Numbered from the stretch's first letter, positions 1-5,938 are shown. The stretch: 9,046 nt of DNA from Paenibacillus sp. (GCA_029256665.1 JAQSXN010000112.1:1-9046), one strand, 5' to 3'. Program-made: numbers and translations. Notes: generated from the sequence alone by a model not told the origin.

Positions 1-23
1 TCTTCCACATTCATGTATGGCAT
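1..23 (-). CDS. Start of a further phage tail gene (probable tail tube protein), cut by the window edge
   Basis: Only the first seven codons are visible (ATG CCA TAC ATG AAT GTG GAA, i.e. MPYMNVE). The start is well supported: GGAGGT at 32-37 lies 8 nt upstream of this ATG, inside the last codons of the sheath gene, and the sheath stop codon TAA (25-27) lies just before it. The tight spacing indicates translation in one operon with the sheath gene. In PBSX-type tails the sheath gene xkdK is followed, directly or after one tiny gene, by the tail tube gene xkdM, so a tube protein is the expected product. That identity rests on position only, because seven residues are too few to recognise a family. 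Confidence 0.6.
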
Positions 24-24
24 A

Positions 25-1344
25 TTAGTTGACCTCCACGGAAATATAGATTTTTTCGACGGCGTCGACCGGCTGCACGCGCAGCTCCACCAATACGCCA
101 TCGGACTGTCCTTCAATCGGCAACACCGCTACGTCCGTGCCGGCGTCAAAGTTCTGAAGCGCGCCTAGATTCACGAGACCCGTCAAGTAATTGACGCATT
201 CGTTCTTGAACAGCGCGCGGCCGTTGTCGTCGTTCGCCACCTTGCCGATATAATAGGCGCCGAACAAGCGGGAAAGATCGTTATTGATCGCGTCCAGCAC
301 GCGGATGACGCGGTTCTTCGCGAAAGAACGGCCTTTCTCCGGCGTGAACGACGTAAACGAGTTAATGTCTTGCTCCACGAAAGCCCGTCCGCCGTCCTGA
401 GTAAACAGCATTTCGCCGTTCTGCAAGGCCGTCGACGTTTGGGTATGCGTATAGCGTGGAGCGGCGTCGACCGCGCCATCGTAAGCCGAGTACGTCAACG
501 ACTCGTTCACGCCGGCGGCGGCGGAAGCTCCCGCCACCCATGCCGTCGCTTGCGCGGCGGTAAGCGTCGTTCCGTTCTCCAACATGACCCCGTTTTTGAC
601 GCTAATGACGCCTTCGCTATCCGCCAAGGGATAGTTCTCTACGATGAGCGTCGCTTTGCGCCCTTCGTTATTGCGAAGTCCGTTCACGAAAGCGACGAAT
701 ACGGCTTTCAGCTCGCTGTCCGCGGAGGGCAGCGCCATCGAATGGAATTGCTGCGTCTCGATCGCGTCCAGATAGTCCGCGTAATCCTGCGCGGCAGCCG
801 TGCCGTTGGAGCCTCCCGCCAGCGGCAAGCCAGCGCTTGCCGCCAGGCTGCCCGTCGCGTTCCAGGTTACCCATGCGTTATCCTGGAGCCCGGCGACATC
901 GGCTACGGTCTGGCTGTCCGCTTCCCTGCCCTCTACGAGCGTTCTGACGTCGAACAGCGTCGCATTGTCCACGTTCGTCTCGATGACGACCGTAATATCG
1001 TTGCCTCGCGTCCCGCCGTATCTTGCCGTCGCCACCAGCTCGCCGGCGGTTGCGGAAGCCTTCACGCCCTCGTTCACGCGGTACAACAATAGCGTTTTGG
1101 CTCGTTTCAGCGCCTCCCTTACCAATAGCAGCTCAGGAGCCGTCATCGGGTAGCCGAGTTTAGCCGTCGTGTTCTCGCCGGCTTCGATCGTCACCACCTG
1201 CTTCGATGCACCCCAAGGCAGCGACGCGGGCATCGTCACGACGCCGCGTTCGCCTACCGCGCCCAACGTTTGCGGCGCGTTATTAAAGTTTACGTACACG
1301 CCTGGTCTTGTTTTGTTCGTTGCCGTCCAATTTCCTCCGGTCAT
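25..1344 (-). CDS. xkdK: Contractile phage tail sheath protein, XkdK-like
   Basis: This is a 439-residue protein of the XkdK (PBSX/skin-type) tail sheath family. Sheath subunits polymerise around the tail tube and contract to drive it through the target cell envelope. The N-terminus carries RPGVYVNF (residues 13-20), the usual sheath opening. A stretch with ARYGGTRGND (about 107-116) resembles the equivalent region of XkdK proteins. The C-terminal part has FVEQDINSFTSF (322-333), KNRVIRVLDAINND (343-356) and a final VEKIYISVEV strand, typical of the conserved C-terminal sheath core. Length is about normal for the family. An in-frame ATG lies 8 codons upstream (1368), but the start at 1344 is preferred: AGGAGA at 1355-1360 stands 10 nt before it and the preceding small gene ends 1 nt before it. 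No frameshift or internal stop is seen, so the gene looks intact. A sheath implies a contractile particle, not an F-type flexible one. Confidence 0.93.
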   Translation of the reverse strand: MTGGNWTATNKTRPGVYVNFNNAPQTLGAVGERGVVTMPASLPWGASKQVVTIEAGENTTAKLGYPMTAPELLLVREALKRAKTLLLYRVNEGVKASATAGELVATARYGGTRGNDITVVIETNVDNATLFDVRTLVEGREADSQTVADVAGLQDNAWVTWNATGSLAASAGLPLAGGSNGTAAAQDYADYLDAIETQQFHSMALPSADSELKAVFVAFVNGLRNNEGRKATLIVENYPLADSEGVISVKNGVMLENGTTLTAAQATAWVAGASAAAGVNESLTYSAYDGAVDAAPRYTHTQTSTALQNGEMLFTQDGGRAFVEQDINSFTSFTPEKGRSFAKNRVIRVLDAINNDLSRLFGAYYIGKVANDDNGRALFKNECVNYLTGLVNLGALQNFDAGTDVAVLPIEGQSDGVLVELRVQPVDAVEKIYISVEVN

Positions 1345-1345
1345 T

Positions 1346-1525
1346 TCATTCCACTCTCCTATTCGCAAATGTTTGAATCATGCTTCTCGCCTGCTGCAGC
1401 GAGTAACTTCCGTCTTCCGCAAGCAAGGCCATCAGCTGTTCCCTTTGTCTCGGGCTCCACTCTCGTCCGCGCAGCAACTGCGCTTTGGTGTAAACCGTCT
1501 CATCCTTGGCCGCCCGGTTCTTCAT
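1346..1525 (-). CDS. Small phage protein, YqzN/YkzM-like (59 aa)
   Basis: This 59-residue reading frame is easy to miss. It begins ATG AAG AAC CGG and ends GTG GAA TGA. It shares ATGA with the end of the upstream xkdJ-like gene (4-nt overlap) and stops 1 nt before the sheath start, so it fills the gap exactly. AGGAGG at 1536-1541 lies 10 nt before the start. Charged N-terminal residues are followed by VYTKAQLLRG (11-20), then LMALLAEDGSYS (31-42) and a final helix QQARSMIQTF. This pattern (YTK-QL, a central L-ALL-DG-SYS, then EA/QA--I--F) matches my recollection of the small YqzN/YkzM proteins, which sit in the same place between xkdJ-like and xkdK-like genes in Bacillus defective prophages. 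I know no established function; position suggests a role in tail assembly. It is probably cytoplasmic, with no signal peptide or membrane segment. Confidence 0.85.
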   Translation of the reverse strand: MKNRAAKDETVYTKAQLLRGREWSPRQREQLMALLAEDGSYSLQQARSMIQTFANRRVE

Positions 1526-1944
1526 CGGATCCCAGCCTCCTGTTCCAGAACGCCCATCTTAGGAGCTTCCTGCTCCGTCTTCCGAAGCCGGACGGTCATT
1601 TCGAAGCCGAATGCCAGCTTCCCGTCCAACACCTCGTGGCGCATGTTCGCCGTCCGATACCGAATGCCGCCGATCTCCGTCCCTTCGAATGCTTCGTACA
1701 GCTCCTCGGCCGTTTCGTGAAGGTCGGCTGCCCCGGCTCCGTCACCAGAGTAATGAATGCCGAATTGAAACGTTCGGCTGTACATGCCGCCGAGCATGGG
1801 CGTCTGGGACATCGCCTTCAGTTCAACCAGTAAGTAAGGCTCCTCGCCGCTTGCCGGCGCTTCTCCGTACACGTCGTATGCGGGAAGCCGCGCCGTCAAC
1901 ATGGCGATCACTCCTTCTCTGACGCTATTGGCTGTTACGGCCAT
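1522..1944 (-). CDS. xkdJ: Phage tail terminator family protein, XkdJ/YqbJ-like
   Basis: This 140-residue protein has the XkdJ/YqbJ pattern: an N-terminal helix (MAVTANSVREGVIAMLTARL), then a 'YGE...GEEPYLLVELK' strand region (about residues 26-43), a central FQFGIHYSG stretch, a helical 'LHETAEELYEAFEG' segment, and C-terminal strands with GFEMTVRLRK. Proteins of this family are annotated as tail terminators, which cap the growing tail tube at the end that would join the head. The start is fixed by GGAGG with about a 10-nt spacer; an ATG at 1952 is only 2 nt from that motif and opens a five-codon frame. The gene overlaps the next one by ATGA. It is the first gene of the tail operon: upstream lies a regulatory gap with a LexA box, and no capsid, portal or connector gene. 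In PBSX-like prophages xkdG-xkdI would precede it. Confidence 0.85.
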   Translation of the reverse strand: MAVTANSVREGVIAMLTARLPAYDVYGEAPASGEEPYLLVELKAMSQTPMLGGMYSRTFQFGIHYSGDGAGAADLHETAEELYEAFEGTEIGGIRYRTANMRHEVLDGKLAFGFEMTVRLRKTEQEAPKMGVLEQEAGIR

Positions 1945-2009
1945 CTTGCCATCGCCTCCTTCCTATTGTCGTGAAATCTTATTGCTATCGAATGAGGAAC
2001 GTTTCGTTT

Positions 2010-2038
2010 TTTAAGAACGTTTGTTCGCATTTCGACAA
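2010..2038 (-). promoter_or_regulatory. Candidate sigma-A promoter for the tail operon
   Basis: On the minus strand TTGTCG (2033-2038) could serve as a -35 element (4 of 6 matches to TTGACA). It is followed after 17 bp by CTTAAA (2010-2015), a poor -10 element (3 of 6 to TATAAT). Spacing is ideal and the SOS box occupies the spacer and the edge of the -10. A transcript from here would carry a leader of about 60 nt. The elements are weak, so the exact promoter is uncertain. The terminator upstream and the lack of any other gene make a promoter somewhere between 1945 and 2106 likely. Confidence 0.45.
2014..2027 (-). promoter_or_regulatory. LexA (DinR) SOS box upstream of the tail operon
   Basis: The minus strand reads CGAACAAACGTTCT. 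The Bacillus-type LexA consensus is CGAAC-RNRY-GTTCG. Both half sites GAAC and GTTC are exact, the spacer AAAC fits RNRY, and only the last base differs. The box lies about 70 nt upstream of the xkdJ-like start codon, between the likely -35 and -10 elements, where bound LexA would block RNA polymerase. Direct control of the tail operon by DNA damage follows as an inference. A related half site (GAACGTTT on the plus strand at 1997-2004, the same octamer as at 2015-2022, 18 bp apart) may be a degenerate second contact. Confidence 0.82.
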
Positions 2039-2048
2039 CTAAAGCTTA

Positions 2049-2071
2049 ACACGGGAACCTCCCCGCGTGTC
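2049..2071. repeat. GC-rich imperfect palindrome, REP-like candidate
   Basis: The minus strand contains ACACG, then CGGGGAGGTTCC, then CGTGT, so the five-base arms pair and a G-rich/C-rich interior can extend the stem with a bulge. The G-run flank (two further GGGGG blocks at about 2073-2086) and the GGTTC core resemble the widespread intergenic repeats of Firmicutes of the type GGGGACACGGGGACGGTTC, often linked to Y1-type (RAYT) transposases. The resemblance is from memory and no second copy is visible in this window. No T-run follows on either strand, so it is unlikely to be a terminator. It could instead be an operator or part of the leader control of the tail operon. Confidence 0.35.
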
Positions 2072-2106
2072 CCCCAAACTACCCCCATAGAACCATCACC
2101 GCTTAC

Positions 2107-2162
2107 AAAAAAAGAAAATCCCTTATCAAAGCTGCCCGGGTGCAAGCAGGTTTGATAAAGGA
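2107..2162 (-). terminator. Rho-independent terminator closing the transporter-lacI-mgtC operon
   Basis: On the minus strand TCCTTTATCAAA pairs with TTTGATAAGGGA (12 positions, one G-U pair; plus-strand arms 2119-2130 and 2151-2162). A further CTGC/GCAG step (2132-2135 with 2146-2149) closes a 10-nt loop. TTTTCTTTTTTT follows directly (2107-2118). The orientation terminates transcripts arriving from the mgtC-like gene, whose stop is about 75 nt upstream, and it insulates the tail operon from read-through. On the plus strand there is no T-run after the stem. The stretch 2163-2234 between stop codon and stem shows nothing else I can identify. Confidence 0.88.
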
Positions 2163-2234
2163 CTATCAGTGAACATTCGATTCGATTGCCGGAACGGGAT
2201 CAAATAGCGGAAGCGCCGCGCTTGACCGCCCTTC

Positions 2235-2732
2235 TCACGCGGAGAAGTCGCTTCTTTCATGTTTCGCTTGCAGCTTCTTGTGCTCTTGTTTCTCGATCCA
2301 GCCTCCGACCCGGGTGAAGAAGAACGCGACGGCGATCGCGAACAGAACGATGCCGTAGAAGCCGGCGCCGATTCCGATCCCGACGCCGCCGGCGAACAGG
2401 ATCATGGCCGCGGACGTCAGCCCTTTCACCTCGAAGCCCGCTTTCATGATCAGTCCGGCTCCAAGGAAACCAAGCCCGGACACGATCTGCGCGGTCAGGC
2501 GCATGGGATCCATCATGATGCGGTCGCTGATATGCCCGTAGTAGACGACGCTCTCGATCGAGACGATCGTAATCAGGGCGGAGGCCAGCGTCACGAACGT
2601 ATACGTTTTGACGCCGGCCGGCTTGTTCTTGTGGGTTCTATCGAACCCGATCAGGAGACCCAGAAACCCGCTGAGCAGCAAGCGAAAATAAAACTCGTAT
2701 TGCTCGAATACCGTCATGATGACATCGACCAC
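2235..2732 (-). CDS. MgtC/SapB family inner-membrane protein
   Basis: This 165-residue polytopic membrane protein has the MgtC/SapB N-terminal domain pattern: GLLIGFDR (25-32), a Thr/Ala-rich helix around residues 44-60, the diagnostic DPMRLTAQIVSGLGFLGAG block (75-93), GLTSAAM (104-110), and a glycine-rich helix GGVGIGIGAGFYG (115-127). About four to five membrane segments are visible, followed by a charged cytoplasmic tail. It lacks the extra C-terminal ACT-like domain of Salmonella MgtC and matches the short SapB form. Family members are linked to magnesium limitation, membrane potential and ATP synthase modulation, but most have no known role and none is shown here. The start is GTG: GGGAGG (2741-2746) lies 8 nt before it, whereas the next ATG (2717) has no suitable site. 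It follows the LacI-type gene by 26 nt and is probably cotranscribed with it. Confidence 0.9.
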   Translation of the reverse strand: MVDVIMTVFEQYEFYFRLLLSGFLGLLIGFDRTHKNKPAGVKTYTFVTLASALITIVSIESVVYYGHISDRIMMDPMRLTAQIVSGLGFLGAGLIMKAGFEVKGLTSAAMILFAGGVGIGIGAGFYGIVLFAIAVAFFFTRVGGWIEKQEHKKLQAKHERSDFSA

Positions 2733-2750
2733 TCCAGGTGCCTCCCATCC

Positions 2751-2771
2751 CGGTTCGTTTAATCCGAACCG
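2751..2771. repeat. Perfect inverted repeat spanning the lacI-type stop codon
   Basis: CGGTTCG (2751-2757) and CGAACCG (2765-2771) are perfect 7-bp complements around a 7-nt loop that contains the TAA stop of the repressor gene. The hairpin ends 4 nt upstream of the GGGAGG ribosome binding site of the mgtC-like gene. There is no T-run, so it is not a standard terminator. It could set relative translation or mRNA processing between the two genes, bind a protein, or be chance. Confidence 0.5.
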
Positions 2772-3802
2772 AATCCGCGCACGGCTCCGCAGGAGCTCCG
2801 TTCGACGATGCTGCTGTCGACCATCCAGTTGTCCGCGTATTCCCCCTCCAGCACGCCCAGCTGATGCATGAGAAGCTTGACCGCTTGACCGCCAAGCTCG
2901 GACGGCCGCAGGTCCATGCCCGTGAGCGGCGGCGTCACTTGGTTCATCATGGACAAGTCGCCGCAGATGACGAATAACGAAACATCCTCCGGCACGCGCA
3001 AGCCGGCGTCCTTGATCGCGTCCAGCGCGTTAAGCGCAGTCCGGTCGTCGTCCGCGATGATCGCCGTCACTTCGTTCCCGGGCACGCCAAGCGCATGGAC
3101 CACTTCGTCGTAACCGTACGCCATGTAGCTCTCCGAATGAATGTCCGGCTTGTACCGGATCGAATCCGGTCCAGCCGTTATCCCCCGTTCGTCAAGCGCG
3201 CGGACGAAGGCTTCCGCCCGTTCGGTCGCGACGGTCATCCGCCTGACCGCGTTCAGGAACAAGATGCTCCGATGACCCCGCTCGGCCAGATAATCGCATA
3301 TATCCTCGACGATTCGCGCATTGTCGTTATCCACCGTGAGGCCGTTCTGCAGGCCCTCGTTCCGTACCTTCCCCACGGTCACGAACGGCACCCGGTTCCT
3401 ATGGAGCATCCGGATCCGTTTGTCCTCCTCCGTCGGGCCGAGCACGATGGCTCCGTCGATCGGGTAACTCGCGAGGGAAGGCGTCTTCACCTGCTCGGCC
3501 GCGATCATATCTAGCAGTACCCGATAGCCGTAGGCGGAAGCCCCGAGCACGACTCCGTTAATGAACTGATTGTGGAACGTGCTGAAGAAGAAGTTCCCGT
3601 GCGGAATCGTAAGCCCGATCGCCATCGTCCTTTTGGTCACCAGACTTCGCGCGATATGATTGGGTACGTAATTAAGCGCCTTCGATACTTCCAGCACCTT
3701 TTCGGCGACCTTCTTGCTGGTCGGCCTCTTCTGGCTGAACACGTTCGATACCGTTCCTTTCGATACGCCGGCCAGCCTTGCTACATCGTCGATTTTTGCC
3801 AT
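2759..3802 (-). CDS. LacI/GalR family transcriptional repressor
   Basis: This 347-residue regulator has the complete LacI architecture. The DNA-binding head is residues 1-58: IDDVARLAGVSKGTVSNVF (4-22) forms the helix-turn-helix, and NHIARSLVTKRT (48-59) the hinge helix with Leu54, the residue that in this family inserts at a central CpG of the operator. A periplasmic-binding-protein-like effector domain fills the rest, with 'TMAIGLTIPHGNFFFSTF' at its start, 'DGAIVLGPTEED' near 116-127 and 'NEVTAIIADDDRTALNALDAIKDAGLRVPEDVSL' later. Family effectors are mostly sugars or sugar phosphates. The start is supported by GAGAGGT about 11 nt upstream, located at the end of the preceding ATPase gene; the gap to that gene is 19 nt. 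As a distal member of the transporter operon it probably controls that operon and hence itself. The operator would lie at the operon promoter outside the window, and I see no convincing LacI-type operator here. Confidence 0.93.
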   Translation of the reverse strand: MAKIDDVARLAGVSKGTVSNVFSQKRPTSKKVAEKVLEVSKALNYVPNHIARSLVTKRTMAIGLTIPHGNFFFSTFHNQFINGVVLGASAYGYRVLLDMIAAEQVKTPSLASYPIDGAIVLGPTEEDKRIRMLHRNRVPFVTVGKVRNEGLQNGLTVDNDNARIVEDICDYLAERGHRSILFLNAVRRMTVATERAEAFVRALDERGITAGPDSIRYKPDIHSESYMAYGYDEVVHALGVPGNEVTAIIADDDRTALNALDAIKDAGLRVPEDVSLFVICGDLSMMNQVTPPLTGMDLRPSELGGQAVKLLMHQLGVLEGEYADNWMVDSSIVERSSCGAVRGFGSD

Positions 3803-3821
3803 ACTGACAGTTGACCTCTCC

Positions 3822-4856
3822 TCACAATGCCGCCGCGCTGTCCTGATGCACGCCCCGCAGTTCCAATTGTTCCGCGTAGTGGCAGGCCGCGTAATGGCGT
3901 GGCGCCACCTCCCGCAACTCCGGCACTTCCCGCGAGCACTTGTCCGTCCTATACGCGCAGCGCGGGTGAAAGTGGCAGCCGCTTGGCGGATTCGCGGGGT
4001 TCGGCACTTCCCCCTCCAGGATGATCCGCTCCTTCCTGTATGAAGGATCCGGCTGGGGCACCGCCGACATCAGCGCTTCCGTATATGGGTGCTGCGGCGT
4101 CCCGAATAGCGAGTCGCTGCCCGCGAGCTCGACGATCCGGCCCAGATGCATCACCGCGACGCGGTCGGAGATATGCTGCACGATGGACAGATCATGCGAG
4201 ATAAAGATGTAGGTGATCTTGAATTGCTCCTGCAAGTCCTTGAGCAAATTGATGATCTGCGCTTGAATCGAGACGTCCAGCGCCGATACCGCTTCGTCGC
4301 AGACGATTAGCCGAGGCCTCGTGATGAGCGCGCGCGCGATGGCGATGCGCTGCCTTTGCCCTCCCGAGAACGCATGCGGATACCGCTTCAGGTACCCGAC
4401 ATTTAGCCCCGTCTGTTCGGCGATCTCGGTCACCCGCTCTTCGATCTCCGCCCTGCTCAGCTTGAAGTTCGCGATTAACGGCTCCGCGATAATGTCGAAC
4501 ACGCTCATGCGCGGACTCAGCGAGGAATAAGGATCTTGGAAGATCATCTGGATGTCCTTGCGGTACGTCTTCGCTTCCTTCCCCTTCAACTGCAGAAAGT
4601 CGACCTCGTTGCCGTCGTCGGCCTGGTAGACGACCTGCCCCGACGAAGCGCTCATGCCCCTGACGATGCAGCGCCCGAGCGTCGTCTTGCCGCAGCCGGA
4701 CTCGCCCACGATGCTCAGCGTCTCGCCCTCCAGCAGCTCGAACGAGACATCGTTCAGCACATGCACCTGCTTCGGCTTCGCGAACAAGGCGTTTTTGGCT
4801 TTGACTTGAAAGCTTTTGTTCAGCTTGGCGACCTTCAATATCGTCGTTTCCTTCAT
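3822..4856 (-). CDS. Opp/Dpp-type ABC transporter ATPase, DppF/OppF-like
   Basis: This 344-residue nucleotide-binding subunit is one of the two ATPases that power import through the permease pair. Visible motifs are Walker A GESGCGKT (51-58), Q-loop Gln107 in MIFQDPYSSLSPRM, signature FSGGQRQR (163-170), Walker B LIVCDEAVSALD with Asp187 and Glu188, and switch His221 in FISHD. The C-terminal oligo_HPY region has HPYT (256-259) and four cysteines at 294, 300, 307 and 325. The open frame runs back to about 5183, but the long Arg-rich N-terminal extension is a shadow of the upstream gene. The ATG at 4856 gives the normal family N-terminus, has AAGGAG 7 nt upstream, and overlaps the stop of the previous ATPase gene in ATGA, which implies translational coupling. 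The SSLSPRM motif and position after the DppD-like gene identify it as the F-type subunit. Substrate cannot be read from the ATPase. Confidence 0.94.
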   Translation of the reverse strand: MKETTILKVAKLNKSFQVKAKNALFAKPKQVHVLNDVSFELLEGETLSIVGESGCGKTTLGRCIVRGMSASSGQVVYQADDGNEVDFLQLKGKEAKTYRKDIQMIFQDPYSSLSPRMSVFDIIAEPLIANFKLSRAEIEERVTEIAEQTGLNVGYLKRYPHAFSGGQRQRIAIARALITRPRLIVCDEAVSALDVSIQAQIINLLKDLQEQFKITYIFISHDLSIVQHISDRVAVMHLGRIVELAGSDSLFGTPQHPYTEALMSAVPQPDPSYRKERIILEGEVPNPANPPSGCHFHPRCAYRTDKCSREVPELREVAPRHYAACHYAEQLELRGVHQDSAAAL

Positions 4857-5914
4857 ATCGCTTCTCCTTCGCTCCGTTCCGAATAGAGGAAACATCTGAC
4901 CGAGTGTTCGTCGGAAATCCGCGTAACCGGCACCGCGCTTCGGTTGCATACGCCTTCGATGCGGTCCCTGCACCGATCGTAGAAGCCGCACATCGGGGGC
5001 ATGTCGATCGGCATCGGCACGGAGCCTTCGATCGAATCGAGTCGCCTCCCTTTGCTGCCCCCGAGCCGAGGCATCGATCGCAGCAGCCCCTTGGTGTAGG
5101 GATGCTTGGGATTGGCGAATATCTCCTTGACCGGCGCTTGCTCGACGATCTTGCCCAGATACATGACGGCCACCTCGTCGCACATCTCCGCTATGATGCC
5201 GAGATCATGCGTCACGAGCAGGATCGCCATGCCGTATTCGGCCTGCAGCCCCTTCATCAGCTCCAGCACCTGCGCCTGAATCGTCACGTCGAGCGCCGTC
5301 GTCGGCTCATCCGCGATCAGAAGCTCCGGATTGCAGGACAGCGCCATCGAAATCATGGCCCGTTGCCGCATTCCGCCCGAGAACTCGTGCGGATATTGGT
5401 CGAAGCGCTTCTCTTGATCGGATATGCCGACCTTCGCCAGCATCTCCAGCGCGATTTTTTTCGCTTCCTTTTTGTTCTTGGTCCGGTGGGTGATAATGGC
5501 CTCCATGATTTGGTTGCCTATCGTATACATGGGGGAGAACGCCGTCATCGGCTCCTGGAAAATCATCGAAATCTTCCGGCCTCGCAAGGAGCGAATCTGT
5601 TTGCTAGTCGGCTTAAGCGACAACAAGTCGGTCCCGTTCAGCTCGTGGCTCGAAGGCGAATGGTAGACGATGCTCCCGCTCGTCTCGCATTCCTTCGGGT
5701 TGATGCCGATCAGAGAGCGGCTCGTCAGGCTTTTGCCGCAGCCCGATTCGCCTACCAAACCGAGCGTCTTGCCTTTGTAGATACGGAGATCGACCCCGTC
5801 CACCGCGTGCATGATCCCGTTATCCATGCCGATTTTTATTTTGAGATCCCGAACGGTCAGGATGGGCTGCTCTTTATGCGCCTTATGTTCTTCTAAAGCC
5901 GCTTGCATGGTCAT
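4853..5914 (-). CDS. Opp/Dpp-type ABC transporter ATPase, DppD/OppD-like
   Basis: This 353-residue nucleotide-binding subunit pairs with the DppF-like protein. Motifs are Walker A GESGCGKS (55-62), Gln120 in MIFQEPMTAFSPMY (the D-type Q-loop signature), FSGGMRQR (178-185), Walker B ELLIADEPTTALD with Asp202 and Glu203, and His236 in LLVTHD. The C-terminal oligo_HPY domain has HPYTKGLL (271-278) and cysteines at 309, 315, 323 and 341. The start at 5914 is preferred because GGAGG lies with a 7-nt spacer; a second in-frame ATG is two codons further on. It begins 24 nt after the DppC-like permease gene and overlaps the DppF-like gene by 4 nt. A Lys-rich stretch (THRTKNKKEAKK, 142-153) lies in the helical subdomain. 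Family and subunit assignment are clear; cargo is not. Confidence 0.94.
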   Translation of the reverse strand: MTMQAALEEHKAHKEQPILTVRDLKIKIGMDNGIMHAVDGVDLRIYKGKTLGLVGESGCGKSLTSRSLIGINPKECETSGSIVYHSPSSHELNGTDLLSLKPTSKQIRSLRGRKISMIFQEPMTAFSPMYTIGNQIMEAIITHRTKNKKEAKKIALEMLAKVGISDQEKRFDQYPHEFSGGMRQRAMISMALSCNPELLIADEPTTALDVTIQAQVLELMKGLQAEYGMAILLVTHDLGIIAEMCDEVAVMYLGKIVEQAPVKEIFANPKHPYTKGLLRSMPRLGGSKGRRLDSIEGSVPMPIDMPPMCGFYDRCRDRIEGVCNRSAVPVTRISDEHSVRCFLYSERSEGEAI

Positions 5915-5938
5915 GGTATCCCCTCCGTCAGCTATGCC

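Noticed and set aside
1935..1952. Five-codon frame (MARWP) just before the xkdJ-like start
   Set aside because: Its ATG is only 2 nt from the GGAGG motif, too close for use; it is most simply a by-product of the spacer of the real start at 1944.
2049..2071. GC-rich palindrome as a terminator
   Set aside because: No T-run follows on either strand, while the stem at 2119-2162 has a clear one and already closes the upstream operon.
2011..2088. 25-codon minus-strand frame starting ATGGGGGTAGTTTGG
   Set aside because: It has no ribosome binding site and runs through the palindrome, the candidate -35 and the SOS box, so it is regulatory DNA rather than a gene.
4857..5183. N-terminal extension of the DppF-like frame
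   Set aside because: Arg-rich sequence overlapping the DppD-like gene in another frame; the ATG at 4856 has a good ribosome binding site and gives the normal family N-terminus.
4904..5896. Plus-strand open frame of 330 codons
   Set aside because: It lies opposite the DppD-like ATPase, whose Walker A, Walker B and signature motifs are all on the minus strand. Its composition (Arg, His, Gln) is typical of an antisense frame in GC-rich coding DNA.
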